DNA from: a virus
Virus record (IMG/VR): IMGVR_UViG_3300027969_000060
Coordinates: 44,992-108,991 of that record
Length of the DNA stretch: 64,000 nt
Reading direction: 5' to 3' (one strand)
Within the stretch, counting starts at the first letter, position 1. Every line of letters begins with the position of its first letter. Positions 54,101 to 61,982 of the stretch are shown here, piece by piece. The notes beneath the pieces are model-generated. The model made no database searches. It had not been told where the DNA came from and worked only from the letters and a program-made list of their open reading frames with translations. The translations under genes and the position numbers were made by a program.

Positions 54101-57100
54101 AAAACAACTATTTGAAAAAGTAAACATTGGTTTATCAACCGAACAGATCATAGGCCAAAAGAATATTAGTTTATTAGAATCGCATGACCTTGAGCCGAAT
54201 ATCAATTTAGGATTATATGATGTAGTATTTGATACCGATGCTGAGTTACGTTTTGCAAACGTAGGAAGATTTAAAATAGCAGAATTAATACCAATAATTG
54301 TTAATGGTGCAATAACTGGAGTTACTATTGTTTCAAAAGGTAATGGTTATGTTAACGCACCATATGTTGATATATCAGGCAACGGCGTAGGGGCTAAAAT
54401 AAAAGCAATTATTAACACTAGAGGACAAGTCACAGGTGTAACAGTCATCACATCGGGTGAAGGGTATACTGATGCAACAATTATGACATTGAGATCCTAC
54501 TGTGCATTAGTGCATTCTGATTCTCAAGCATTAGGCACATGGAGTATATATTCATATGATCTTTCTACATTCCAATGGTCTAGAATTCGATCACAAAGCT
54601 ATGATACTAGAAAATACTGGAATTACATTGACTGGTATGCAACGGGATATAATGCATATTCTCTAGTAAATTATTCAGTGCAAACTTTTGTAGAATTAAA
54701 TGCAGTAGAAACCTCAATTGGACAGCTAGTTAAAATAAATTCTACAAGTGAAGGCACCTGGCTATTGCTAAGAAAGTATGCCGACTCAATGTCAGTAGAT
54801 TGGACACAAAGTTACGAAATTGTTGGAGTTCAAAACGGAACTATACAATTTAATTCTTCATTGTATACTTTTACTAACACAAGTTACGGATACGATGGTT
54901 CAGTGTATGACGGAAATATATTTGACAATTCTGCATCTATTGAGCTTAGAAATATTTTAACTTGTTTAAAAAATAATATTTTAATTGATACACTACGCCA
55001 GCAATATTTAGATTTATTCTTTTCTTCAGTTAAGTATGCATTTGTTGAACAAAATTATATTGACTGGATTTTTAAAACAAGTTTTGTAAAAGCTCAGCAC
55101 AATGTTGGCGAACTTAAACAACCGATAACATACTCTAGCGATAACCTAGCAGATTTTGAATCATATGTTTCCGAAGTCAAACCTTATAGAACAAAAGTTA
55201 GAGAATATGTTAGTTCTTACTCTAAAACTGATAAGAGTCAGTTGTCTATAACTGATTTTGATATACAACCAGTATACTATGACGGTGCATTACAAGTAAT
55301 TGATGCTAGAGTAATAGATGATGTTATCCAAGTAGAACAAAACGCATTAATACAAGAATATCCGTGGAAGCACTGGGTTGACAATGTTGGATACACAGTA
55401 ACTGAAATTAAATTAGTTGATGGCGGCTCTGGATATCGTATGGAACCAGTTGTAAGATTTTCAAATATTTCAGGTAGCGGTGTTAGTGCTCGAGCATTAA
55501 TAGCCAATGGAAAAGTTAATAGAATAATTTTATTAACAAAAGGTTCTGGATATCTAAAAGCACCCGTTGTACTAATAGAAGGTGGATTAGCAGAAGGCGG
55601 AGTCTCAGCTACCGCAGTTGCAATAATTGGAGATAGCCTTGTCCGTTCTAATTTAATTAAAATAAAATTTGATCGACTAACACAAAATTATTTTATCACA
55701 CAATTAGAAGAAACCGAAACATTTGTAGGAACCGGAAGTCGTTTACAATTTCCATTAAAGTGGGCACCTGACGTAAGGATCGGTAAAGCAGTAGTTACTG
55801 TTAACGGTGTAAGCGTGTTACGGGATGATTATAAATTAAAAATAGTAAAATCAACAGCTAGAGGTTATACATCTTATGCAGGATCAATCACTTTTGACAA
55901 GGCCATTGAGAAAAATATTGTTGTAGTTGTAAATTACATTAAAGATTGGTCATTATTAAATGCCGCTGATCGTATCCAATATTTTTATAACCCATCATCG
56001 GGTGACATTGGTAAAGACTTGTCTCAGTTGATGACAGGTGTTGATTACGGCGGCGTAATTATAAACGGATTAAGCCTAGTAGAAACTGAAGGATGGGATA
56101 GTGTACCATTTAATAATGACAAATGGGATAGTGCAGACTCTACGTTCGATGATTACATTGTTACAGTTGCAGCCAATACACACTCCTTTACATTACCATA
56201 TATTCCCAAAGCTGGTACTATAATTAACTTGTATTATATCAAACAATACAGCGTAGAATATGTGTCAAATGGTGTTATTCTCGATTACCAATACGATCCA
56301 TATGCTACATCGTTATCAGTATATGTTGATTATACAATTACTACTACCGCATTAAACATTAAAGGTAATACAACATTAATCATTCCTAACACTAGCGTAG
56401 TTAAAGAAGGGGATGTTGTAACAACGGCATTATCCGGAGTGTTTAGTTATGGTACACGAGTAGAAAGTATTGTTAATGGCACAACGCTGAAATTAGATCA
56501 AATTTTGTTTGATGACATTGCCAGTGGAACTAACATTACATTTAGAAAACCGTTAGTGAAGAATATTGACTATACAATTAATGTTATTGGTTTATTAACA
56601 CTTACCGAAGCCGCTACCAATAATTCTACTATAATAATTACATCACCTCTAGACTCTATTCGTTTAGATGATCCAGAATACAGTTCTGTTAGTTTAGGTG
56701 ATTGGCTACCAAGCAATAGTTATATAGTTGGCAATGTTGTTACTGTTAAAACAAATAGATATGTATGTAAAACAGTACACACCTCGTCCCAGGACTTTTT
56801 AACAGATACATCAAGCAAGTGGAGATTAATAACTCCGACAGCAATTATTGATACATTTGTTGGAAACGACGAAGACGATACAATTACTATTGATGGTTCT
56901 TACCAAGTAAATGCAGGTGATAAGTTTATCTTACGTAAAAATACTAGCGACGGTAGTATTAAACCTCAAGAAAATGATTATGACACAGCATTAATTGGCG
57001 GCGACTTAGCTTACCAAAGTGCAACCGGTCTTCGCGCAGAAGACATCATCGTCGACGGTGACGGCTTTGTAACACCAACAAGTAGTCCGGCAACTGAAGA

Positions 57101-59354
57101 AGTTGTTCCGGGACATGTATTTGATGCAGTTTCAATTAAGGTATATGATAGGCCAACAACTGGCTCAGCGAATATTAAAGTTAATAACTATGTTGCTGAC
57201 GGAATCACATACGAATTTAATATTGGTCAACAAATTAACAGCAGTCAAGCAGTAATTGTAAAAGTAGATAATGAAATTAAAGATGTACGCCGCACAATTT
57301 TAACACCCCCACCGCCAACAACTATCGGTGATTACGATGTTAATTTTGTTAACGATAAGATAATATTCAATGTTGCACCGGCAGCAAAACAAATTGTTAC
57401 AATTTATAGTTTTGGATTTAGTGGAACAAACATTTTAGATCTTGATTATTTTGTTGGTAATGGCACTACACAAGAATTTATTACTAAAGCGCCGTGGCTG
57501 TCAGACCTTACTTCGTTGGTATATATTGACGGGGTTCCTACATCAGTTGAATTATTTGAAACAGATCTAAGTTATGAAAGTAATAAACGAACAGGTTTAC
57601 GATTTAATGTTCCACCACCAGCTAATTCAATAATTAATTTTATTGTGGTTAGCGGAATAGAACAAACATTTGCAATAACAACAACTGAAAAAATTGCTAC
57701 TGACGGTCGAGAAAATCTTGGTCCGCCTCCATTAAGCACCCCATTAGGTACTTCGACTTATTCTTTAGAAAATAAAATAGGTGATTCTAAACCTGTAGAA
57801 TCTAATATGATTGTTAGAGTAAACCAAGAAATATTACCAGCGGCAAACAACAGTTATTATAAAGTTGGCGGAAAAAATGGACAACAATTAACTTACATTA
57901 TTGATGAAAATAAATTTAAACCTTATACATTAAATATTACAGACATTGTAGTTTATGTTGGTGATGTCATGTTACGTTTAGGTCCAGATTTTACAATTGA
58001 TCTAAGCATAATAAATGTTAAAATTAACCGCCGTGTACGAGATTTATATTTAGGACAGACATTGGTTGTAAGTATAGTTCCAAATAGAGATAATTTAGGA
58101 CAAAGTTATATATATTTGCCAGGTGTTAATAATACCCAACCACGAATTGTATTCAACCAAATATATACAGAATCTGATACCGTTGAAGTTATTAGTTCAT
58201 ATAAACATGACGTGTTAGATATCCAGAGAACTACTGTAACTGCAACTACTGATATTGTAGCAACTCCTAATACTTTAGAATATTACAATTATGTTGGAGT
58301 TACTAACGGTGTTATTAAATTAGATAGAGCAGTTATTGATGAGCGTTATGTTTGGGTAACTAAAAATAATACATTATTAACACCAAGTATAGATTTTAAA
58401 CTTACTTCTGATAAACAATTTGTTAAATTAGCAGATGAACCCAACATGGGCGATGAAATTTCCATTATGACATATAGTAACAATGTGCTAGTATCTGGAA
58501 TTGCATATATGCAATTTAAAGATATGTTAAACAGAACACACTTTAAGAGATTGAGTGCTAATAAACAAACGCAACTGTTACGAGATTTAAAATACAATGA
58601 TGTGGAAATTTTCCTAATTGATGCTACTAACTTTGATTTGCCTAATAAATTAAATAATAAACCTGGCGTAGTTGAAATACGAGGCGAACGCATTGAGTAT
58701 TTTGAAATTACTGGAAATATTTTACGTCAGCTCCGCCGAGGAACATTAGGAACCAGCACCCCATTAGTACACAACGCAGGTGCATTTGCTCAAGATATCG
58801 GGCCAGGCGAAACTATACCTTATACTGACACTCTAACTATTGACAACGTTATATCAAATGGAACTAATACTGTAAACTTAACATTTGTTCCTGGAAACTT
58901 TGATACAACATGGGAATATTTAGGAACATCAATGTCCTTAAGTAAATCATTGGAACTAGCAAAATCAGCTGTTGAAGTATTTGCAGGTGGGATTCGATTA
59001 AAGAAAAATCCGTACAAAGTTTATAGTGTTGATGTTCATCCAGAAAGTCCCGAAGGTGATGTTGAGTTTGACGAAGAGTTTACAGTTAACAATATAACAA
59101 AAACAGTTGAGTTAACAGTGCCTGTTGCGTTTGGTACTCGAGTTACTGTAGCAAAACGCACCGGCATTGCGTGGGACTCAACAAGAAATATTTTATATAC
59201 TGATAATAAGGTTGCTGGATTCTTAAAAGCTGAGCCCGGCATTTGGTATACTAGTATGAAACAGATAAGTACTGTTACACCAATCATTACAACTTCTTTT
59301 GATAGTACATCAACAGGGTTTGACAGCACAACTATAACATTTGATCAAGGATAA
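45171..59354 (+). CDS. 4727-aa giant baseplate/tail structural protein at the gp7 position
   Basis: It follows gp6 with an 8-nt overlap, where T4 has gp7, but is more than four times the size of T4 gp7. N-terminus: 'SANFLPRFYRTDSNKKFTQA' and 'YSWDPHIDWDKFVNFQNYYW'. 'V.(V/L)NG..L....DY.' units ('VYINGIRLDKEFWDVV', 'VYLNGTQMLFDKDYTF') recur along the chain. W/Y modules like those of the fibre proteins lie near 1430, 1545, 1742, 2200 and 3842. An apparent beta-propeller of FG-GAP-like blades spans about 2145-2645 ('FGQTISLNKAGSVAAVS', 'FGFSLDVSNDSSTLVVSAP', 'YGYSVAIGANHVFVGAP'). GSGY modules lie near 3050 and 3412. No frameshift or stop interrupts 14.2 kb. A wedge-to-fibre scaffold with adhesive modules is inferred. 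Confidence 0.85.
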   Translation: MADSINPNNKNQSANFLPRFYRTDSNKKFTQATVDQLIQNGTVKKINGFIGRQNAKASTADDIFINAVTPNRQNYQLEPGLVVKDTLDNVTFFKDYQDYINQLTVFGSNTKNHSVVNEQEFYSWDPHIDWDKFVNFQNYYWLPFGPDVINVAGQQQAITSTYTVTLESEGDSYEYIFTPNGITRNPTLTLFKGQTYTFDIASPGNPFSIKTQRTAGTLDRYQPYGITNFAVEQGTITFTMPHDAPSVLYYVSESDINLGGVIHVKTIDENTRINVDTEISGKKSYTLPNGTPLSNGMKVKFIGNVSPEKYASGEFYVEGVGAEINLIKESDLELISAYTTSESVLFDTTPFDNLPFSDATAFAGTRDYIIINRASPDRNPWTRYNRWFHKDVINASSTYNNKVPNLDQTARAVRPIIEFEAGLKLFNFGLTATIDVDLIDNYTTDVFSTIEGAFGYNVDGTPLVNGHRILFTADTDEFVKNKIYRVEFIDVQRLNSGSRQIHLVLEEEPIEYQVAIIKQGVINQGQSYWFNGSTWIKGQQKTSLNQAPLFDIVDNNKVSYGDTSIYEGSTFVGTKLFSYKVGSGTSDTNLGFALSYKNINNIGDIVFNFNILTDTFRYKQLVDVITVNTDIGFLTRISPETRIISYTNGWKKSEVTEYQAGVRIYKNTYKTISGKQVQILNNFDIDTFDNKDDLGDLVVKVYINGIRLDKEFWDVVSGPVYKKVVLTTNIKPADVLTIKTFARQPINQNGYYEVPLNLQNNPMNNQITEFTLGEVIDHVGSIVDNLNNFNGSYPGAGNLRDLGNTTAYGTKFVQHSGPLGLSLYHITSQENNIIKALDESKEDYNKFKRNFISIIDTIGIHDTNPITQVNLILKEINKDVPKTSAYYFSDMVGSGANIYNSYTVIDYRIKTYPLSAVFNLDELSNKAVYVYLNGTQMLFDKDYTFNDQGYIEITDGVNLQNDDTITVYEYENTDGCFIPQTPTKLGIWPKYEPKIFVDTSLITPRTMIQGHDGSLVLSYGDYRDDLILELEKRIFNNVKVKYDTTIFNIHDFDPSYVRTTNYSLADFNETLAPQFFKWTGLVNKDFTKPLSYDKINPLTYNHKGYAAPDGRQIPGYWRGVYRWMLDTDRPNNAPWEMLGFTLEPVWWTSVYGPAPYTSDNKILWQDLSEGLVKEPGKPVVQLTKYVRPFLLDHIPVDENGNIISPIDAGIANGSGIENNADYVFGDVSPVESAWRRSSYYPFGFLSTILLLSPAKVIGLILDRSRIIRNLTGQLVYKDTGLRISPASVVLPSIYSSTSRVQTAGLINYIVDYILSDNLRSYNAFQYNLKNINPQLSYRLGAFTSKEKFNFLLDSKSATSTGGIFIPQEDFDVILNISSPVKKITYSGVIITRLPNGYDIKGYSKTQPYFKYYPYLKDGPTINVGGISEEFSSWTANQQYASGKIVKYNNRYYRANSTHLTIDVFEPKFYQALASLPVVGGREATLRTVWDRTTVITIPYSTKFRTVQEVVDFLLGYGECLKDQGFIFDNFNTTLEAVTNWETSAKEFLFWTTQNWASSQDKWQDWLPNVETKYQEIIKYNGEYYQAIRLSPGSSIFIDDDFEKLDGLSTVGSSVISLSPAAYSVNFSVPYTVVDDIKSAFNGYEIFKVDGSPIAPTFLNSYRSDNAVSYTPDGSDGIFGVSFYLVQKEQVILLKNTTMFNDTIYNPESGYRQERITVSSYVSTGWYGSFDAPGFIFDQAKVQEWAQWTDYALGDIVKYKEFYYSAKSQVPGTAEFNDVSWIKLAGKPKPALLPNWSYKAEQFNDFYSLDSDNFDVGQQKMAQHLIGYQKRQYLENIIKDDVSEFKFYQGMIIEKGTQNVLNKLFDVLSVEGEESLKFHEEWAIRVGQYGASSAFENIEFILDESQFKNNPQGFELVTSIDPELSDFIIRQTFNDVYLKPVGYNNNPWATVKNYNPYLRSPGYVRANEVSAVLKTIEDIANEDTANINNGDYVWVGFAPKPKDWDVFRYTPASFEVVNATHVGADQEVILEINKLATLMPGTYLGIEHVSFNGFYKVKSSILNTIILEYTQPDWQEFVPGTSVQVFILESKRVGSIDLADTVFTKKINTGELLWTDNSGDGLWATWEYNPVYQKTQLKSQAPTKGLGFGQTISLNKAGSVAAVSTNTGEISIFSKDNPSVPWVQKQTIAKPVISDNEKIWNSITVYSVNDIVFYINSWYVPTQTVPLNTPPATNLDYWDRVYYSDITAMSSDGTWLAVANPTASNVLTNEDGTVGRLGTPSELTKQGVVSIYKRDSNGVYSLVNTFVSPDPTDNELFGSALSFGNSVLFVSAIGNDNQTGRVYQFTYGQTVYGTALYNPIGSLDTVIKVTTTAGVAPGMEVVGAGFTRGQVVEEVQSPTLLKLSAAPDSEPSGRLKFVITDWSYEDLFGFSMGETVGSQFGFSLDVSNDSSTLVVSAPQDKKVFVYQIIPDAMPIHDQTITGDDLEFGYSLTISDNAEYVGISSILADNTKVDQGAVYIYKKSNDEYTITQSLTNIAPEDAGYFGSKISFMNNYNTLVVYSAAANTSVATTFDASETIFDDKLTSFSTQHKDSGRVDVYDRYNNNWVFSESLPMDNTADDRYGYSVAIGANHVFVGAPSAIDRTKAAGVIYEYSKYENRYSWEILHKEIKKVDLTKIKSAFLYNKETNKLITYLDVIDPVQGKIPGISEQEIKYKTFYDPATYSVGNSAVNVDDGMAWTKEHVGALWWDLSTVKFLDSHDNDTVYRNSSWNTLFPGSSIDIYEWVESSLLPAGWNAQADTDTGITLGISGTTLYDNSVYSVEKKYDNVSKSFRNTYFYWVKNKATVPNIATRHISAQDVSELIANPRGQGYKFLAITGTNSFSLVNVSPLLEDNNVVLSVQYWIADHQNQSVHSQWKIISRNPTTILPQSIELKWFDSLCGKDEQGRLVPDPVLAPKIKYGVENRPRQSMFVNRFEALKQLFEKVNIGLSTEQIIGQKNISLLESHDLEPNINLGLYDVVFDTDAELRFANVGRFKIAELIPIIVNGAITGVTIVSKGNGYVNAPYVDISGNGVGAKIKAIINTRGQVTGVTVITSGEGYTDATIMTLRSYCALVHSDSQALGTWSIYSYDLSTFQWSRIRSQSYDTRKYWNYIDWYATGYNAYSLVNYSVQTFVELNAVETSIGQLVKINSTSEGTWLLLRKYADSMSVDWTQSYEIVGVQNGTIQFNSSLYTFTNTSYGYDGSVYDGNIFDNSASIELRNILTCLKNNILIDTLRQQYLDLFFSSVKYAFVEQNYIDWIFKTSFVKAQHNVGELKQPITYSSDNLADFESYVSEVKPYRTKVREYVSSYSKTDKSQLSITDFDIQPVYYDGALQVIDARVIDDVIQVEQNALIQEYPWKHWVDNVGYTVTEIKLVDGGSGYRMEPVVRFSNISGSGVSARALIANGKVNRIILLTKGSGYLKAPVVLIEGGLAEGGVSATAVAIIGDSLVRSNLIKIKFDRLTQNYFITQLEETETFVGTGSRLQFPLKWAPDVRIGKAVVTVNGVSVLRDDYKLKIVKSTARGYTSYAGSITFDKAIEKNIVVVVNYIKDWSLLNAADRIQYFYNPSSGDIGKDLSQLMTGVDYGGVIINGLSLVETEGWDSVPFNNDKWDSADSTFDDYIVTVAANTHSFTLPYIPKAGTIINLYYIKQYSVEYVSNGVILDYQYDPYATSLSVYVDYTITTTALNIKGNTTLIIPNTSVVKEGDVVTTALSGVFSYGTRVESIVNGTTLKLDQILFDDIASGTNITFRKPLVKNIDYTINVIGLLTLTEAATNNSTIIITSPLDSIRLDDPEYSSVSLGDWLPSNSYIVGNVVTVKTNRYVCKTVHTSSQDFLTDTSSKWRLITPTAIIDTFVGNDEDDTITIDGSYQVNAGDKFILRKNTSDGSIKPQENDYDTALIGGDLAYQSATGLRAEDIIVDGDGFVTPTSSPATEEVVPGHVFDAVSIKVYDRPTTGSANIKVNNYVADGITYEFNIGQQINSSQAVIVKVDNEIKDVRRTILTPPPPTTIGDYDVNFVNDKIIFNVAPAAKQIVTIYSFGFSGTNILDLDYFVGNGTTQEFITKAPWLSDLTSLVYIDGVPTSVELFETDLSYESNKRTGLRFNVPPPANSIINFIVVSGIEQTFAITTTEKIATDGRENLGPPPLSTPLGTSTYSLENKIGDSKPVESNMIVRVNQEILPAANNSYYKVGGKNGQQLTYIIDENKFKPYTLNITDIVVYVGDVMLRLGPDFTIDLSIINVKINRRVRDLYLGQTLVVSIVPNRDNLGQSYIYLPGVNNTQPRIVFNQIYTESDTVEVISSYKHDVLDIQRTTVTATTDIVATPNTLEYYNYVGVTNGVIKLDRAVIDERYVWVTKNNTLLTPSIDFKLTSDKQFVKLADEPNMGDEISIMTYSNNVLVSGIAYMQFKDMLNRTHFKRLSANKQTQLLRDLKYNDVEIFLIDATNFDLPNKLNNKPGVVEIRGERIEYFEITGNILRQLRRGTLGTSTPLVHNAGAFAQDIGPGETIPYTDTLTIDNVISNGTNTVNLTFVPGNFDTTWEYLGTSMSLSKSLELAKSAVEVFAGGIRLKKNPYKVYSVDVHPESPEGDVEFDEEFTVNNITKTVELTVPVAFGTRVTVAKRTGIAWDSTRNILYTDNKVAGFLKAEPGIWYTSMKQISTVTPIITTSFDSTSTGFDSTTITFDQG

Positions 59355-59357
59355 AAG

Positions 59358-60263
59358 ATGGCGCAACAACTTATTCAAACAGGAATATCGGCAAATGACG
59401 GGAATGGAGATACTCTTCGTATTGCCGGCACAAAGATCAACGAAAACTTTACAGAGTTGTACGATTCTGTCTACACATTACCAACAGCAGGTGTTGGTAG
59501 TGGTGGAACATTAGGGGGTGTTAAAGTAGACGGCACCACAATTACAGTTACCAACGGAATAATTACTGCTAACTATACCACGTATACATTACCAACTGCT
59601 AGTACAACTGTATTGGGCGGAGTTAAGATCGATGGAAGTACTATTACATTAAATGGCAGTAATCAATTAGTATCTACGCAGTACTCATTACCGGTTGCTA
59701 CTACCTCCATGTCAGGCGGAGTTAAGATTGATGGAAGTACTATTACTATTTCTAACGGTGTAATCACTGCCAACTACACAAATTACACATTGCCGATAGC
59801 AACAACAAGTGTGTTAGGTGGCGTTAAGGTGGACGGAACCAGTATTTCAATAACTGATGGGGTCATATCGTCCAGTGTGCCAACAACGTCAAGGACAACC
59901 GCTAGTGTAACTAGCGCAAGTTTAACAGCAGGATCTAGCGGAACATATACAATAACTGGATTTAAGGGATATGCATTATTAAAAATACAAACTAGTTCTG
60001 CGGCTTGGGTAACATTATATACTGACACTGCGGCTAGAACTTCAGATTCGTCAAGATCGGAAGCAGTTGATCCGTTGCCAGGATCAGGGGTAGTTGCAGA
60101 AGTTATTACAACTGGAGCAGAAACTATTGTAATTAGTCCGGGTACAATTGGTTTTAGTAATGAAGGAACGCCAACAACTAGTATTCCTATCAAGATTGTT
60201 AATAAGGGTGTATCGTCTACTACAATTACAGTAACATTAACTGTATTAAAAATTGAGGATTAA
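59358..60263 (+). CDS. Short repeat-containing fibre-like protein (301 aa)
   Basis: The N-terminal 35 residues ('QTGISANDGNGDTLRIAGTK', 'INENFTELYD') are a lead common to marine phage fibre proteins. Residues about 40-175 hold four near-copies of 'LP.ATT..LGGVK(V/I)DG..IT' followed by 'NG(V/I)ITANYT', i.e. a beta-repeat shaft. The C-terminal domain (175-301) has 'GFKGYALLKIQTSSAAWVTL' and an all-beta end. The gene starts 3 nt after the giant gene and ends 1 nt before the protease ATG, so all three are on one transcript. It could be a small fibre tip or an attachment protein. Function not established. Confidence 0.75.
   Translation: MAQQLIQTGISANDGNGDTLRIAGTKINENFTELYDSVYTLPTAGVGSGGTLGGVKVDGTTITVTNGIITANYTTYTLPTASTTVLGGVKIDGSTITLNGSNQLVSTQYSLPVATTSMSGGVKIDGSTITISNGVITANYTNYTLPIATTSVLGGVKVDGTSISITDGVISSSVPTTSRTTASVTSASLTAGSSGTYTITGFKGYALLKIQTSSAAWVTLYTDTAARTSDSSRSEAVDPLPGSGVVAEVITTGAETIVISPGTIGFSNEGTPTTSIPIKIVNKGVSSTTITVTLTVLKIED
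59480..59870 (+). repeat. Approximate repeats encoding the GGVK-DG fibre shaft
   Basis: Four units built round GGNGTTAAG and ACATT(A/G)CC(A/G) words encode the 'LGGVKxDGxxIT' repeats. Units two and three share long stretches such as GTTAAGATNGATGGAAGTAC. They are coding repeats, not CRISPR. Confidence 0.75.
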
Positions 60264-60264
60264 T

Positions 60265-61923
60265 ATGTCTGATTTAATAGAATATATTGTAACTGCTAAA
60301 ACAATGGAAGATGCTACATCTTTGCTTGACGATATGGAAACGTTAGGCGGCGATTTATATATTCCTGATAGACAAGTTGTTGTTACTCAACGTAGAGAAA
60401 TTAGTAGGAACACGCATTTTCTTATTACCGAAGACGAAGCCGAACAATTGCGTAACGATCCGCGAGTATTGGCAGTAGAACAATTGCCAAGTGCATTAGG
60501 ATTTGAAGCACTACCACATTGGACACAATCTGGTAACTTTGAAAAAAGTGCAACTATCGATACTAACGATAAAAATTGGGGATTATATAGAGTTACTGCC
60601 GGTACACCTTTATCTAATTGGGGAACCAATGGCGCATTTACACAAACAACGCAAACAGTTTCTACAACCAGTTCTGGTAAAAACGTTGACGTTGTAGTAG
60701 TTGATGCTCACATAAATTTTAACCATCCGGAGTTTGCTGTCAATACTGATGGAACGGGTGGCTCAAGAGCTATACAATATAATTGGTTCCAACATAGTGC
60801 AAGTTTAGGATATTCTACTACTGGCACATATAGCTACACAAGTATTTCTAGTAATCACGGAACTCATACTGCCGGAACTTGTGCAGGAAATACCCAAGGA
60901 TGGGCTCGAGATGCAAACATTTATAATATGGAATTTAATTATGCAGGCGGCAACGGCCCACCTGGCTCCACCATTGACTGGTCTGTATTCATCTTTGATT
61001 ATATAAGAGAGTTTCATAAAAAGAAATCAATAAATCCAGCTACTGGAAGACGTAATCCGACAGTGTGCAATAATAGTTGGGGATATTCATATGGTAACAT
61101 TTCTCTCAGCGGAATTACATCGGCAACTTATCGAGGAAATACTACAGCAGTTACAGGAATAGATGCAACTAAAAAAACTACCTTAGAAGCTAACGGTGTA
61201 CCAGTGCCCGCCGGCACTTATCTTTACAGAATGCCTGCAAGATATGCCGCTTTAGATGCCGACGTTGAGGATGCAATTGCTGATGGAGTGATAGTAGTAG
61301 TTAGTGCAGGTAACAGCTATTGGCCAACTGCAATAACATCATCTCAAGATTATAATAATAGTATGGTAATTGGCGGCGGCACATATTATCATTCTAGAGG
61401 ATCTTCACCAAATAGCGATAATGCAATTTCGGTAGGGGCAACCGATACGGTAACGCAAGAATATAAAACAAATTTTACTAATTATGGATCTAGAGTATCT
61501 ATTTACGCCCCAGGTAAAAACATTGTTAGCGCAGTATACGATACTACTGCCGCATCAGAGTTTGGCATTACACTAGCAAATGATCCAAGAAACTCAAGTT
61601 ATAAATTAGGATCTATTTCAGGAACTAGCATGGCAGGACCGCAAGTTACTGGATGCCTTGCTTGTTTGCTAGAACAACAACCAACATTAACCCACGCTGA
61701 AGCATTATTATACTTAATTTCATCTTCTAAAAAATCACAGATAGCGTCAACAGGCGGCGGCGCCGGCGATTATACATCACTGGGTTCGGAATCAAATAAC
61801 AGATATTTGTTTTATAAATTAGAACGACAGCTAACGGGCAATGTTTCTTCCCAAAATACTTATAAACTTAGAAGTGCAACAGGTGCTGTATACCCTCGTG
61901 TACGGGTAAGAAGTAGGGGCTAA
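60265..61923 (+). CDS. Subtilisin-like serine protease (peptidase S8 family, 552 aa)
   Basis: The catalytic triad is complete: Asp147 in 'VDVVVVDAHINFNHPEF', His198 in 'SNHGTHTAGTCAG' and Ser455 in 'SISGTSMAGPQVTG'. 'CNNSWGYSYG' at about 268-277 supplies the oxyanion Asn, and 'ISVGATDTV' is also typical of subtilases. Residues 1-75 ('IVTAKTMEDATSLLDDME', 'FLITEDEAEQLRNDPRVLAV') look like an inhibitor I9-type propeptide. No signal peptide is present. I chose the ATG at 60265, which has GAGG 6 nt upstream, over a TTG at 60253. It lies between fibre-like genes in the late operon, so it may ride in the virion, mature a fibre or cut a host surface protein. All three are inference. Confidence 0.88.
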   Translation: MSDLIEYIVTAKTMEDATSLLDDMETLGGDLYIPDRQVVVTQRREISRNTHFLITEDEAEQLRNDPRVLAVEQLPSALGFEALPHWTQSGNFEKSATIDTNDKNWGLYRVTAGTPLSNWGTNGAFTQTTQTVSTTSSGKNVDVVVVDAHINFNHPEFAVNTDGTGGSRAIQYNWFQHSASLGYSTTGTYSYTSISSNHGTHTAGTCAGNTQGWARDANIYNMEFNYAGGNGPPGSTIDWSVFIFDYIREFHKKKSINPATGRRNPTVCNNSWGYSYGNISLSGITSATYRGNTTAVTGIDATKKTTLEANGVPVPAGTYLYRMPARYAALDADVEDAIADGVIVVVSAGNSYWPTAITSSQDYNNSMVIGGGTYYHSRGSSPNSDNAISVGATDTVTQEYKTNFTNYGSRVSIYAPGKNIVSAVYDTTAASEFGITLANDPRNSSYKLGSISGTSMAGPQVTGCLACLLEQQPTLTHAEALLYLISSSKKSQIASTGGGAGDYTSLGSESNNRYLFYKLERQLTGNVSSQNTYKLRSATGAVYPRVRVRSRG

Positions 61924-61954
61924 CGTTCAATTAAACTAGCAGATTATGGCACTA

Positions 61955-61962
61955 GATAAATA
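61955..61962 (+). promoter_or_regulatory. T4-type late promoter motif (GATAAATA)
   Basis: Plus-strand GATAAATA 21 nt before the 204-aa gene, in the gap after the protease gene. Confidence 0.7.
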
Positions 61963-61982
61963 TACTATAAAGAGAGAGCATT

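Noticed and set aside
59480-59870. CRISPR-like or regulatory repeat
   Set aside because: The units vary, stay in frame and encode a regular beta-repeat shaft.
60253-60264. TTG start giving a 4-residue longer protease
   Set aside because: The TTG overlaps the GAGG ribosome site that serves the ATG at 60265.
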